Assembly (NCBI RefSeq): GCF_904846625.1
Contig: NZ_CAJHBL010000006.1
Span: forward strand, 124,001-188,000
DNA length: 64,000 nucleotides
Direction: 5' to 3'
From: Psychrobacter sp. JCM 18900
Lineage (GTDB): Bacteria > Pseudomonadota > Gammaproteobacteria > Pseudomonadales > Moraxellaceae
The translations under genes and the position numbers were made by a program. Positions 46,773-56,022 of this stretch are shown in pieces (the first letter of the stretch is position 1; each line of letters starts with the position of its first letter). Below the pieces are notes generated by a model. It searched no databases. It was not told where the DNA came from and saw only the letters and a list, made by a program, of their open reading frames with translations.

Positions 46773-48061
46773 GGCTGTGCCTGCACTGGCTTACTGGTTT
46801 GGGTTACACCATCAACAACACGCACTAGGTCACCATCATTTAAGAAGCTACCACCCTGTTTTACGATACGACTGTCACTTGGCAAAGGCTCTAGCACTGC
46901 TACGCTCTCGCCCAATCGCTCACCCAATGTCACTCGCTGCTGCTTGATACGTCCCATCGACCGATCGTCTCGAGTAGTCGATTCGGTAACGAGCATCACA
47001 TAATCATAACCATCATTACTGACTACTGCGCTATTAGGAATCGTTTGCGTACTAGTACTTCCTAATAGGAACTCGCCTGTTTGATACATGCCCGCACGTA
47101 TCTTTGAGTTGGCAGCTAGGCTGGCATAAATCGTAATTTGGCGGTTGTTGTCTGCGGTTGGTGCGATGCGGTTTACTTGCCCCATCACTGTATCACCACC
47201 CGGCAGACTGACTTGTACAGGCGTACCGACGTTTATATCCCCGATAAGCTTAGGATCTATATCTGCTCGCCATTCCAAAATGCCGCCTTTGATAATCGTA
47301 AATAATGGATCCCCGCCTGCCACCTGCCCAACTTCTACCATTTTTTCACTGATAATACCGCTGACAGGAGCGACGACTTTTGCGTTCTCTAATGTTAAAC
47401 GCTGATTGCTCAAACGAGCTTTGGACGCTTGCAAAGAAGCTCTGGCACGTACTTCCGAGGTACGGTAGCGGTCGGCTTCTTGTTTGCTGATGGCATCGAT
47501 ATCGATCAATGGCAGCACACGTGCAGCATCAGCGCTGGCATTGGCAAGGGTGGCTTCCGCTTCTGCGACATCTGCTTGCGCCTGTAGTACTTGCTGCTCC
47601 ATAGCATCAGTGTCGAACACAGCTAAAACTTGACCCGCTCTAACCCGGTCACCTTCTTCGACCAAGATACGCTCGATAGCCACACCATTGACTTTTGCAC
47701 TGACGTTCGCAGTATCCTTAGCATTAATGGTTCCATCGGCACTGAGCGTGCTGCCGATATCATCTTGGCTTGGACTGACTGTTTCTACTGAGAGTACTGA
47801 TTGCTCAATACTAGCATCGCTACCAGTTGCCTGATCGTTTGCGACAGAATTAGAAGTTGCTGACTCATCTGTAGCTGCATTACTATCATTGCCCCAGTAC
47901 TTCCCAAGCAGCACCCCTATCACTAGCACGGCTGCCAATACGGGCCACAACCATATTGGTGGTTTTGCAGATGGCCTTTTAGATACAGTGTCAGGTTGAC
48001 GATATGGCGGCAACTCAGATTCAGCTGACGGCTTAGGATGGGTTTCTTCAAAATCGCTCAT
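46769..48061 (-). CDS. RND periplasmic adaptor (membrane fusion protein)
   Basis: 430-residue periplasmic adaptor linking the RND pump to an outer-membrane channel. A cytoplasmic Pro/Ser-rich segment precedes one membrane helix (PIWLWPVLAAVLVIGVLLG, residues ~35-55). Then come lipoyl half-motifs with GDRVRAGQVLAVFD, an alpha-helical hairpin (QAQADVAEAEATLANASAD and beyond), the second lipoyl half (VVAPVSGIISEKMVEVGQVAG), and a beta-barrel domain. No lipobox is seen, so it is anchored by the N-terminal helix. First gene of the two-gene pump operon. Confidence 0.92.
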   Translation of the reverse strand: MSDFEETHPKPSAESELPPYRQPDTVSKRPSAKPPIWLWPVLAAVLVIGVLLGKYWGNDSNAATDESATSNSVANDQATGSDASIEQSVLSVETVSPSQDDIGSTLSADGTINAKDTANVSAKVNGVAIERILVEEGDRVRAGQVLAVFDTDAMEQQVLQAQADVAEAEATLANASADAARVLPLIDIDAISKQEADRYRTSEVRARASLQASKARLSNQRLTLENAKVVAPVSGIISEKMVEVGQVAGGDPLFTIIKGGILEWRADIDPKLIGDINVGTPVQVSLPGGDTVMGQVNRIAPTADNNRQITIYASLAANSKIRAGMYQTGEFLLGSTSTQTIPNSAVVSNDGYDYVMLVTESTTRDDRSMGRIKQQRVTLGERLGESVAVLEPLPSDSRIVKQGGSFLNDGDLVRVVDGVTQTSKPVQAQP

Positions 48062-48551
48062 GATAACTCTCTGTAGGTACAGTCAATATTGAAATACTCG
48101 ATATAGAATGACTAAAAATATCAATCAGTCACAGCAATAATAAAAAGTGGCACGCAATCGAAGCAATGTTTGGACAGCCTGATATAGGGCTATGAGCGTT
48201 ACTTACAGAGAGTATTACGATGTTCTCTAAAGCACTGTTTATTATTATAATAGTTCATCAAATTATCGAGAATAGCATATATTTAGTCATCATCTTATTT
48301 TTATATATAGCGTCTAGCGTTCATAAATTTAATTGAAACTTAGATCGAATATATGTGCAATGTTCAAGGCATATCGACCAATTTAAAGAAATAAGATCGC
48401 GTGCAGCCAGTCGCTGAATATCTGATGTATTCAACGACTGACTATGGATTGAGTATCGTCTATAAATAATTTTAACGTTGTGGCCATGCTGTTTGATTAT
48501 ATCCAGAGCTAGGTTCAATGACATACTGAACCCATTTGCCGATACTAAACA
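48062..48551. other. 490-bp gap between recG and the RND operon, with one stem-loop
   Basis: No gene is supported; short open frames have no family look. A 13-bp stem with one mismatch (48408-48420 with 48428-48440, 7-nt loop) lies 112 bp downstream of the recG stop, on the recG strand. No clear T tract follows on the minus strand. The operon promoter should lie near 48062-48300, but I could not place it. Confidence 0.5.
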
Positions 48552-50903
48552 CTAAGCATTGGTATAGCGACTTGCTTCAGGCATCCAGCGATGAATCAGT
48601 TGACTGACATCTGTTTTTCGCGCAGGGTCTGCTATCAGGTGCTTCGCTAACCGCTGAGCAATGGCAAATAATTGCTCATCACGGATTAGATCAGCCAAAT
48701 AGTAGCCAACATTACCCGTTTGACGTTTGCCTAACAGCTCTCCTGGCCCACGTAGCTCTAAGTCTTTTTGAGCAATGACAAAACCATCGGTACTATCGCG
48801 TAGGACGTTTAGTCGCTCAGTACCTGTCTCTGATAGCGGCTTTTGATATAGCAGTACACAGAAGCTTTTAGTCGAGCCACGTCCGACTCGCCCGCGCAGC
48901 TGATGCAATTGTGATAGCCCTAAACGCTCCGCATTTTCGATAACCATCAATGACGCATTGGGCACATCGACCCCTACCTCGATGACAGTTGTCGCAATCA
49001 ATAAGTCCAGATTACCTGCTTTGAACTCCTGCATGATGGCTTGCTTATCAGCAGACTTCATCTTGCCATGTACCAGTCCAATACGAATATCTAGACGTTC
49101 GTTTAAGTCCTCATAAGTGGCTTCGGCTGCCTGCGCATCCAAGACACTAGACGCTTCTACCAGTGAGCATACCCAATACGCTTGCCTGCCCGCTTCGCAA
49201 TTGATCGCAATACGTTCTATAACCTCGTCGCGTCGATTGCGATCGATGGTTACCGTCGTAATTGGCGTACGCCCCGGTGGCAATTCATCAATGATTGAGG
49301 TATCCATATCGCCATAAACGCTCATCGCTAAGGTTCTTGGAATCGGTGTTGCAGTCATGATTAGCTGGTGCGGGGTGCTATTAGCCACGCCTTTATTGGT
49401 CAATGCCATGCGTTGCTCAACACCGAATCGATGCTGCTCATCAATGATGACTAAACCCAACTTAGCGAACTGAACTTGCTCCTGAAACAATGCATGAGTA
49501 CCGACGACCACTTGCACGGTATTTTCTGCGACTGCTTCCAATGCTTCGCGGCGCTGCTTGGCCGTTTGCTTACCCGCGAGCCAACCGACACCAATGCCCA
49601 ATGGCTCAAACCATTGCTTAAAATTCAGTAGATGCTGCTCTGCTAGAATCTCAGTCGGTGCCATTACCGCGACCTGCCAGCCACTATCGAGCGCATAACC
49701 CGCTGCTCCTGCTGCAACCAATGTCTTGCCAGCACCCACATCTCCCTGTACCAGTCTTAGCATCGGAATTGAGGTTGCCATATCCGCAGTAATGTCTTTC
49801 ATCACTCTTTTTTGCGCACCCGTTAGATCAAAAGGTAATGCAGAAAACAGCTTGTCAGCAAGAGGACTGTTGGTAGTGCATTTAGGTGCTTTATGCTGAT
49901 GTAGCTGCTGGCGACGATATAGCAAACTGAGCTGATGCGCAGTCAACTCTTCAATAATCAAGCGCTGGCAAGCAGCATGCGTACGAGCACTGAGTTGAGT
50001 GAATAGTTTGTATTGCTGAGACGCGCTCGTATAAGTAGGCGGCGTATGCAGCAGTACCAATGCCTCAAATATCGTTAAATTATAGACATTGTGCTGAGCA
50101 ATACTGGCAGCGACGTTATGTATGTCATTATCTGCATGATAGGTAGAAGGACTGGGCTTATATACGCTATTGCCAATCGCATTATCAGGCACGCTGCGTG
50201 CTAACGTTGAAAAAATATCTTCGGTATATTCGGCCTCTGATACTGTTGATTTAGATGGCTCAAAAGGCACTAATGGCAAATCGGATACAACTGCAAAATC
50301 TTCAGCCGTAAACAATGTCATCGGTAGACCTTGGCTTCGAACCGTTTGCAATGCCAGTTTAATTAAAGTACGCAGCTTGTTTTGATGTAAACCTTTGACA
50401 GTAGGATAAATAGGCTGCAATCCCGTATCGGTCATGACTGTATTGTCAGTGATAACTTGATATTCAGGATGATGTATCTGCTTGCCGTAGCGGCTGACTT
50501 TGACCTCACCAAATAGCTGTAAACGTGTTCCCAAATTCATGGTCTGTACCAGACCACGATAGACCTTAAAAAACCGCAACGATATCGTACCCGTATCATC
50601 GTCCACCGTCACAGTCATTCCACTGCGCTTGGTATCGACATGGACGATGTGACCAGTAATTAGCGCTGATTGTCCATGTTCTACATCTGCGATTGATACC
50701 AGTCGACTGCGATCCTCATAATCACGGGGCAAATGTAGTAGCAAATCGAATATCCGCTTGATATTCAATTGCGCCAACTGCTCTGCCACTTTTACCCCTA
50801 CACCTGCCAGCGCAGACACTGGCATATCTAGTGCTGACAACGGCATGTCAGATCTAAAGTGATCTAATGAGTTGGCTGAGGCATGACTCTCCGATATTGG
50901 CAT
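48552..50903 (-). CDS. recG: ATP-dependent DNA helicase RecG
   Basis: Branch-migrating helicase that remodels stalled forks and Holliday junctions. N-terminal wedge with LAQLNIKRIFDLLLHLPRDYEDRS and an OB-fold part. The helicase motor has Walker A VQGDVGAGKTLVAAGA, motif II IIDEQHRFG, TATPIPRTLAMS and IATTVIEVGVDVPNA with QLRGRVGRG. I start at the ATG at 50903, preceded by AGGATC; an upstream start at 50969 adds 22 residues without a ribosome site. About 783 residues against ~690 usual. The excess is mainly a Ser/Ala/Asn-rich insertion around residue 230-290. Confidence 0.95.
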   Translation of the reverse strand: MPISESHASANSLDHFRSDMPLSALDMPVSALAGVGVKVAEQLAQLNIKRIFDLLLHLPRDYEDRSRLVSIADVEHGQSALITGHIVHVDTKRSGMTVTVDDDTGTISLRFFKVYRGLVQTMNLGTRLQLFGEVKVSRYGKQIHHPEYQVITDNTVMTDTGLQPIYPTVKGLHQNKLRTLIKLALQTVRSQGLPMTLFTAEDFAVVSDLPLVPFEPSKSTVSEAEYTEDIFSTLARSVPDNAIGNSVYKPSPSTYHADNDIHNVAASIAQHNVYNLTIFEALVLLHTPPTYTSASQQYKLFTQLSARTHAACQRLIIEELTAHQLSLLYRRQQLHQHKAPKCTTNSPLADKLFSALPFDLTGAQKRVMKDITADMATSIPMLRLVQGDVGAGKTLVAAGAAGYALDSGWQVAVMAPTEILAEQHLLNFKQWFEPLGIGVGWLAGKQTAKQRREALEAVAENTVQVVVGTHALFQEQVQFAKLGLVIIDEQHRFGVEQRMALTNKGVANSTPHQLIMTATPIPRTLAMSVYGDMDTSIIDELPPGRTPITTVTIDRNRRDEVIERIAINCEAGRQAYWVCSLVEASSVLDAQAAEATYEDLNERLDIRIGLVHGKMKSADKQAIMQEFKAGNLDLLIATTVIEVGVDVPNASLMVIENAERLGLSQLHQLRGRVGRGSTKSFCVLLYQKPLSETGTERLNVLRDSTDGFVIAQKDLELRGPGELLGKRQTGNVGYYLADLIRDEQLFAIAQRLAKHLIADPARKTDVSQLIHRWMPEASRYTNA

Positions 50904-51182
50904 TAAAGATCCTAACAATATTATTTTTAATTTTTGTATGCTAAATCGAGCATTTTTAGTAGGTTGCACATGATGACTTGTAGCATAGAATAGCCATAAC
51001 GATAGTACGTATAAAAAGTCGACTCATTTCATTATAGCTGACAATACAATTGCTTATGCTAGGCTATTTAGTAAAATAGCACCTATACAGTCCATCTACT
51101 ATAGATAAACCGCTTCTCCTCATCATACCAATAACTGATGTCTGTTTTTTTGAATTCTGGCAATTTCATAAGGTGTTTTTCT

Positions 51183-52217
51183 ATGCTTGTTTATATTTTG
51201 CCTCGTCAGTTTCGTCACAACCTAATTCGTCACAACCTAATTCGTCACAACCTAATTCGTCATAATCTAAAATTACTGAGGTTGAGCTTAATACCAATAC
51301 TCGGTTTTTATATTAGTGCGTGTAGCACATTGCCATCGACTATTCCTGCAACGCCAGAGCCTGTTATTAAGGCCCCTACTGTCGCACTGGTGTTGGGTGG
51401 TGGCGGTGCAAAAGGGTTTGCTCATGTGGGCGTCATTAAAGCGCTAGAAGAAAACGGTATCAAACCAACATTGGTGGTCGGTACGAGTGTGGGTAGCTTG
51501 ATCGGCAGCTTATACGCCAGTGGTTACTCGCCTGCACAGCTTGAGCAATTGGCATTGACCACTACTGATAGCCAGCTCACAGACTTTACTTTGTCCAATC
51601 AAGGATTTATCGAAGGTGTTAAGTTAAAAAACTTTATCAATAGCAAAGTGAATGCGCGTGCCATAGAGGATTTCCCCATTGCTTTTGCGGCAATCGCAGC
51701 AGAAAAACACACTCTGAAGAAAGCGGTCTTTACCACTGGCGATGCAGGGCTTGCCGTACAAGCGTCCTGTAGCGTACCTAATATTTTTATTGCCCCGCGT
51801 ATTCCTGAAAAAATCGGTAAAAGATATATCGATGGCGGTGTGGTCAGTTTAGTACCCGTAGATAGCGCCTATGACTTGGGTGCGGATATTGTCATTGCTG
51901 TAGACGTGACGGGAGCTCAAGGCAGTGATAGTACTAATAATCAAATACCGACTATGAACTCATTGAGTGACTTTTGGGGCTTTCTCGAAACCAATATTCT
52001 AGCGACCAACCTGACTGCTAATCGCTCCGTATCAAGTCAGAATGAGCGGGATCGAGCTGATATTGTTATTACTCCCAATGTCAGTCGTAACAGTTCGATA
52101 GATACTAGGCAGCGACGCAGTCTAATACAAGCAGGTACTAAAGCTACAACGCCACAAATCAATGCCATTAAACAACTTATCCAAGAGAAATCTAGTAGCC
52201 AATATGCCACGCTGTAG
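51183..52217 (+). CDS. Patatin-like phospholipase, lipoprotein (RssA-type)
   Basis: About 344 residues. The catalytic Ser lies in GTSVGSLIG (GXSXG) and the Asp in YIDGGVVSLV; the oxyanion loop is LGGGGAKGFAHVGVI. This is the bacterial patatin fold, an acyl hydrolase acting on lipids. A lipobox-like ISAC follows the hydrophobic stretch near residue 43, so the protein is probably an envelope lipoprotein. The n-region before it is unusual: four tandem copies of R-H-N-L-I/K coded by a 15-bp repeat. The ATG at 51183 has AGGTG correctly placed; the frame is open further up to 51138. Monocistronic. Confidence 0.87.
   Translation: MLVYILPRQFRHNLIRHNLIRHNLIRHNLKLLRLSLIPILGFYISACSTLPSTIPATPEPVIKAPTVALVLGGGGAKGFAHVGVIKALEENGIKPTLVVGTSVGSLIGSLYASGYSPAQLEQLALTTTDSQLTDFTLSNQGFIEGVKLKNFINSKVNARAIEDFPIAFAAIAAEKHTLKKAVFTTGDAGLAVQASCSVPNIFIAPRIPEKIGKRYIDGGVVSLVPVDSAYDLGADIVIAVDVTGAQGSDSTNNQIPTMNSLSDFWGFLETNILATNLTANRSVSSQNERDRADIVITPNVSRNSSIDTRQRRSLIQAGTKATTPQINAIKQLIQEKSSSQYATL
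51211..51270 (+). repeat. In-frame tandem repeat, four 15-bp units
   Basis: Unit TTCGTCACAACCTAA, last copy with two changes, positions 51211-51225, 51226-51240, 51241-51255 and 51256-51270. Each unit adds five residues to the signal-peptide n-region of the patatin lipoprotein. Confidence 0.95.
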
Positions 52218-52271
52218 CTGAGTATTTTTACTTACTTATCAGCAAAATTATCAAACGTCCTGACACACCAT

Positions 52272-52308
52272 AAAAAAGCACCACAGCTATAAACTGTGGT
52301 GCTTTTTT
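52272..52308. terminator. Bidirectional rho-independent terminator
   Basis: Stem GCACCACAG/CTGTGGTGC with A and T tracts (A run at 52272-52277, T run at 52303-52308), after the patatin gene and facing the convergent secreted-protein gene. Confidence 0.88.
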
Positions 52309-52391
52309 ATTGATAGCTTTCAATACTAAATGGATAGTTTTTAGTGCTAACTACATCAATACTAGCTAAATTCTAAGCCAAACATTCAGGA

Positions 52392-52988
52392 CTATTTAAC
52401 GCGCGCGCGATATTTTACAGCGACGGTATCATTTAGACCTACGCCTTCTAGGTCCCAACGTACCGCTTTATAGTACTTAAGCGCGACGTCTTGCAGTTGA
52501 TTATCTACCTTGGTACGTAATGGCATACGAGCAAAATTATTGCCATCTACACTGCCATATGGGAATTCAGGAGCAACCGTTTTTAATAGTTCTACCTGCT
52601 CTGGAATGCTCATCGTAACGGTCATTTTACGGACGCGATCTGCATTAGTATTGGTAAAGTACCCTTGATACTCCAATACATTACCTGACTGCAAACGAGT
52701 ATTGGTACCTACAGGGACGAGTACTTCTTGACCGTTGGCATCAACACTAACCAATGACGCTGTGATTCTACTGTTAACGGCCTGAGCACTTGAGTTGCTG
52801 CTCTTGTTAGCATTTGCTTGAATAGCCATCGAGCTATCAACCGCTTGCTCTGGTGTTGGCAGCATCGCTGAGGCTTGTGTAACGACCATTGCACCGATGA
52901 GCGTACCGGCAACAACGTGAAATAAGCGGTGGCCGCTCCAAGCACTGAACGGGCTAGCAAACTGGTTACTTTTCTTCATGATTTTCAT
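52392..52988 (-). CDS. Exported hypothetical protein with DUF11-like domain
   Basis: 198 residues. A long basic N-region (MKIMKKSNQ, SGHRLFH) leads to a hydrophobic core (VVAGTLIGAMVVTQASA), a probable signal peptide cleaved near residue 42. The mature part from residue ~80 is beta-rich (VLVPVGTNTRLQSGNVLEYQ with YFTNTNADRVRKMTVTMSIP), recalling the DUF11 repeat pattern of isolated surface domains. Function unknown. The ATG at 52988 has AGGGATA close upstream; the internal ATG at 52979 is another option. Divergent from argA with a 389-bp gap. Confidence 0.7.
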   Translation of the reverse strand: MKIMKKSNQFASPFSAWSGHRLFHVVAGTLIGAMVVTQASAMLPTPEQAVDSSMAIQANANKSSNSSAQAVNSRITASLVSVDANGQEVLVPVGTNTRLQSGNVLEYQGYFTNTNADRVRKMTVTMSIPEQVELLKTVAPEFPYGSVDGNNFARMPLRTKVDNQLQDVALKYYKAVRWDLEGVGLNDTVAVKYRARVK

Positions 52989-53377
52989 TATCCCTGGTTG
53001 ATATATCGGTAAAACACAGATGGTGCAACTTAAGTTATTTTTATAATTTGTTCAACAGATAAAACGCATTACGATGTACATAAGATATCGCTGTGAAATA
53101 GTTCGTACAATCTATGAAACACATGAACTCACTTATCTAACCTGATTATCTTCGCTCAGCATCTGTAAAGCAATAGCGCTTAGCATAACAAAAAGCATTT
53201 GTACGTACATTAACCCAGTGTTGAGGTTGTGTATATCAGCGACTGGCAATAAGAAGGCTTGAATACAGCTAAAATAAAAGATAGCTCATAACCGCGTTTT
53301 TTGCTATGGTAAATCTTTAGCGTTAGGCATTTTTTTGCTGCGCCCCTTTTCTTATTCTAACGACTACTGCTCCCATT
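52989..53377. other. 389-bp divergent promoter region, no gene seen
   Basis: Lies between the exported protein and argA, transcribed away from each other. Promoters for both should lie here; I found no clear boxes and no ARG-box palindrome. Confidence 0.4.
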
Positions 53378-54700
53378 ATGACTACTAGCTCCATGCCCCA
53401 GATTAACCCTGAATACGTCCATTGGTTCCGTAACTCTGCACCCTACATTAATACCCATCGCGGCAAAACTTTCGTGATCATGTTTGGTGGTGAAGCGGTC
53501 AATCATGCGAACTTCAGCACACTTATTCATGATTTTGCCTTGTTGCATAGCTTGGGTATCAAGCTGGTACTGGTACACGGGGCACGACCGCAAATCGAAA
53601 AGAACTTAAAAGACGCTAATATTGAATCTCCACTACATCAAGACATCCGTATTACGCCTCGTGCAGCGATGCCATCTATCTTACAAGCCGTTGGTGCTAT
53701 TCGTTTACAGATTGAAGCTCAGCTATCAATGGGACTGGCCAACTCTCCGATGTATGGTTCACGTATCGATGCGATATCGGGTAACTTCGTGACAGCGCGC
53801 CCATACGGTATCCGTGAAGGTATTGATTACCAAATGACGGGTGAAGTGCGTTCTATTGATGTAGAAGCCATCAAAAACAACCTACTTCACGACCATATCG
53901 TTGTACTAGGCTCGATGGGCTACTCTGCGACTGGCGAAGTATTTAACTTATTAGCGGAAGATGTTGCCCTAAGCGCTGCTGTAGCACTGGGTGCTGACAA
54001 GCTTATATTCTTAGGCGAAGAAGCAGGTATCAACGACGACGATCGTTTATTACGTGAAATGATTCCTAATGAAGTTGATCGCTTCTTACGTGATCGTGAT
54101 TTAAATTGTGAAATTAATTATTTCTTGAACTGTGCAAGTTTGGCCTGTCGTCAAGGCGTCCATCGCACGCATATTATCTCGTATGCCAAAAACGGCGCAT
54201 TACTAGAAGAGCTATTCACACGTGATGGTTCTGGCACGCTGATTAGCCATGATCCTTATGAAGAAATTCGCCGTGCCAATATCGATGACGTAGTCGGACT
54301 TATTGAGCTGCTATCACCTCTAGAAGAGCAAGGTATCTTGGTCAGTCGTTCGCGCGAGCGCTTGGAGCAAGAGATTGATAATTATAGTGTGATTGAGCGT
54401 GATGGTATGATTTTGGGCTGTGCAGCATTGCATACGCTAGATTCAGAGTCAGCAGAAGTCGCCTGTGTTGCCGTACGTCCTGAGTATCGTAGTGGTAGCC
54501 GCGGTGCAGATTTACTAGCGTTTCTAGAACAGCAAGCGCGCAGTCATGGTTTGTATAAGCTGTTTGTTTTGACCACTCGTACCGCGCATTGGTTCGTTGA
54601 GCAAGGCTTCGCTGAAGTTGAAGCCAGCGCTTTGCCTGAAGCACGTTTAGAAAAATACCATAACGGCCGTAACTCTAAAGTCTTTCAAAAGAATCTATAA
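53378..54700 (+). CDS. argA: Amino-acid N-acetyltransferase (N-acetylglutamate synthase)
   Basis: First step of arginine synthesis, acetylating glutamate with acetyl-CoA. 440 residues with the classical two-domain order: an N-terminal amino-acid-kinase-like domain (KTFVIMFGGEAVNH near residue 25; LVLVHGARPQIEK near 64), which carries arginine feedback inhibition, and a C-terminal GNAT acetyltransferase (CVAVRPEYRSGSRGADLLAFLE near residue 375, then HWFVEQGF). The sequence MTTSSMPQINPEYVHWFRNSAPYI opens the protein as in the proteobacterial family. Monocistronic with a strong terminator. Confidence 0.95.
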   Translation: MTTSSMPQINPEYVHWFRNSAPYINTHRGKTFVIMFGGEAVNHANFSTLIHDFALLHSLGIKLVLVHGARPQIEKNLKDANIESPLHQDIRITPRAAMPSILQAVGAIRLQIEAQLSMGLANSPMYGSRIDAISGNFVTARPYGIREGIDYQMTGEVRSIDVEAIKNNLLHDHIVVLGSMGYSATGEVFNLLAEDVALSAAVALGADKLIFLGEEAGINDDDRLLREMIPNEVDRFLRDRDLNCEINYFLNCASLACRQGVHRTHIISYAKNGALLEELFTRDGSGTLISHDPYEEIRRANIDDVVGLIELLSPLEEQGILVSRSRERLEQEIDNYSVIERDGMILGCAALHTLDSESAEVACVAVRPEYRSGSRGADLLAFLEQQARSHGLYKLFVLTTRTAHWFVEQGFAEVEASALPEARLEKYHNGRNSKVFQKNL

Positions 54701-54763
54701 TTTATCACCAATTTGATATCGGCTTTATAAGCTCGATATCAGTCTGATATAGAATATTTAATC

Positions 54764-54799
54764 AAAAAAAGCCTTCATATAATTATGAAGGCTTTTTTT
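54764..54799. terminator. Bidirectional terminator between argA and the FKBP gene
   Basis: 16-bp stem AAAAAAAGCCTTCATA/TATGAAGGCTTTTTTT around a 4-nt loop, with A and T tracts. Confidence 0.9.
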
Positions 54800-54834
54800 A
54801 AGTTAAGTACCTAAACACTATTTGTTTTAGATAC

Positions 54835-55566
54835 TTATTTTACTTTTAATAGCTCAACAGTAAAGATAAGCGTGCTGTTAGGCTCGATACCAGCGTTACC
54901 CGCTTCACCATAAGCGATGTCTGATGGGATATAGAACTCGTATTTTCCGCCTTCTTTCATCAACTGTAGACCTTCAGTCCAGCCAGCGATTACTTGGTTT
55001 AGTGGGAACTCGATTGGCTCACCGCGCTCATAAGAGCTATCAAATACCGTACCATCAAGCAATTTACCTTCGTAGTTTACCTCAACCACGTCAGTTGCTT
55101 TTGGTGATTTACCAGTGCCTGCTTTGATAACTTTATACTGTAAACCAGACTCTGTTTGCTTCACACCTTCTTTTTTAGCGTTTTCTGCTAAGAATGCAGT
55201 ACCAGCGGCTTTATTTTCTGTCGCTTTGGTTTCCATGTCTTTAACGAATTGCTCTTCTTGCTCTTTTTGATAGTCCATCAATACTTGTTGCATTTGCTCT
55301 TGGGTCAATGCTGATTCATTGCCTTCGTAGCCATCACGGAAGCCCTTTTCAAAAGTATTTAGGTCTAGATCTTTGACAGCGTCTTTATTGCCTTCTGCCA
55401 TCATGAAACCTAAGCTATAACCTACTTTTTCACTAGCTGAGCTTTGTTCAGTAATGGAAACGCTTTGAGCGGCTGTTTCTTGATTGCCATTGTTGGTGCT
55501 ACAGCCTGTTACTAACAACATAGCGCTAGCAAGTGCACTAACGCCTAAAGTAGTGATTTTTTTCAT
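54835..55566 (-). CDS. FKBP-type peptidyl-prolyl isomerase, lipoprotein (FkpA/Mip-like)
   Basis: 243-residue envelope foldase. The type II signal MKKITTLGVSALASAMLLVTGC places the lipidated Cys at residue 22. An N-terminal dimerisation helix bundle (KVGYSLGFMMAEGN through the Glu/Gln-rich LTQEQMQQVLMDYQKEQEEQ) joins to the FKBP domain (VKQTESGLQYKVIKAGTG, VEVNYEGKLLDGTVFDSSYERGEPIEFPL, GWTEGLQLMKEGGK and the IPSDIAYGEAG loop). Matches the FkpA/Mip order with normal length. It likely assists proline-limited folding in the periplasm. Monocistronic, convergent with argA. Confidence 0.92.
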   Translation of the reverse strand: MKKITTLGVSALASAMLLVTGCSTNNGNQETAAQSVSITEQSSASEKVGYSLGFMMAEGNKDAVKDLDLNTFEKGFRDGYEGNESALTQEQMQQVLMDYQKEQEEQFVKDMETKATENKAAGTAFLAENAKKEGVKQTESGLQYKVIKAGTGKSPKATDVVEVNYEGKLLDGTVFDSSYERGEPIEFPLNQVIAGWTEGLQLMKEGGKYEFYIPSDIAYGEAGNAGIEPNSTLIFTVELLKVK

Positions 55567-56022
55567 AAAGTACTCTCTGATTGTAAGAATAGTGGCGAGA
55601 TGTCACATTCCTCTATAATAACAAATCTTAGTTTTGGGAACCACGCTTTGCACGAAATTATCGGGCCAATGTATAGTCTATGTTAATATCTTCTATCATA
55701 ATAACAAGTTATCACACAAATATAGTAACAGGTAAAGCTTTCTGTCTTTAAATCCATCAATACATCAGCTAAGCTGAATTAGTTAAGGAGATAAGTAACC
55801 GAGCGTTAATTTTTATCAAAAATAAGCAGATATCGATAGCGGAGTCACTGTAATATAAATAAGAGATACTGCTGATAATAGTTTATGCTCAAAAACGATA
55901 ATATCTCTATATAACTGATTCTAAAAATACTATTTATGACAACCATCTGTATGTCTTGCTCACTAATCGCTGTATGAACATTGTTTTTGGCGAGTTATAT
56001 AAGATGCTTCAAGGAGGATAAG
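55567..56022. other. 456-bp divergent intergenic region, no gene seen
   Basis: AT-rich, between the FKBP gene and the TM-helix protein. The in-frame opening upstream of 56023 lacks a ribosome site of its own and is treated as noncoding. Confidence 0.4.

Noticed and set aside
43683..48061. Heavy-metal (CzcA/CusA) efflux pump
   Set aside because: The porter and membrane motifs read as drug-type HAE-RND, with no metal-binding Met or His cluster noticed.
48321..48524. Minus-strand gene of 67 residues
   Set aside because: It spans the inverted repeat of the recG-RND gap and has no family look.
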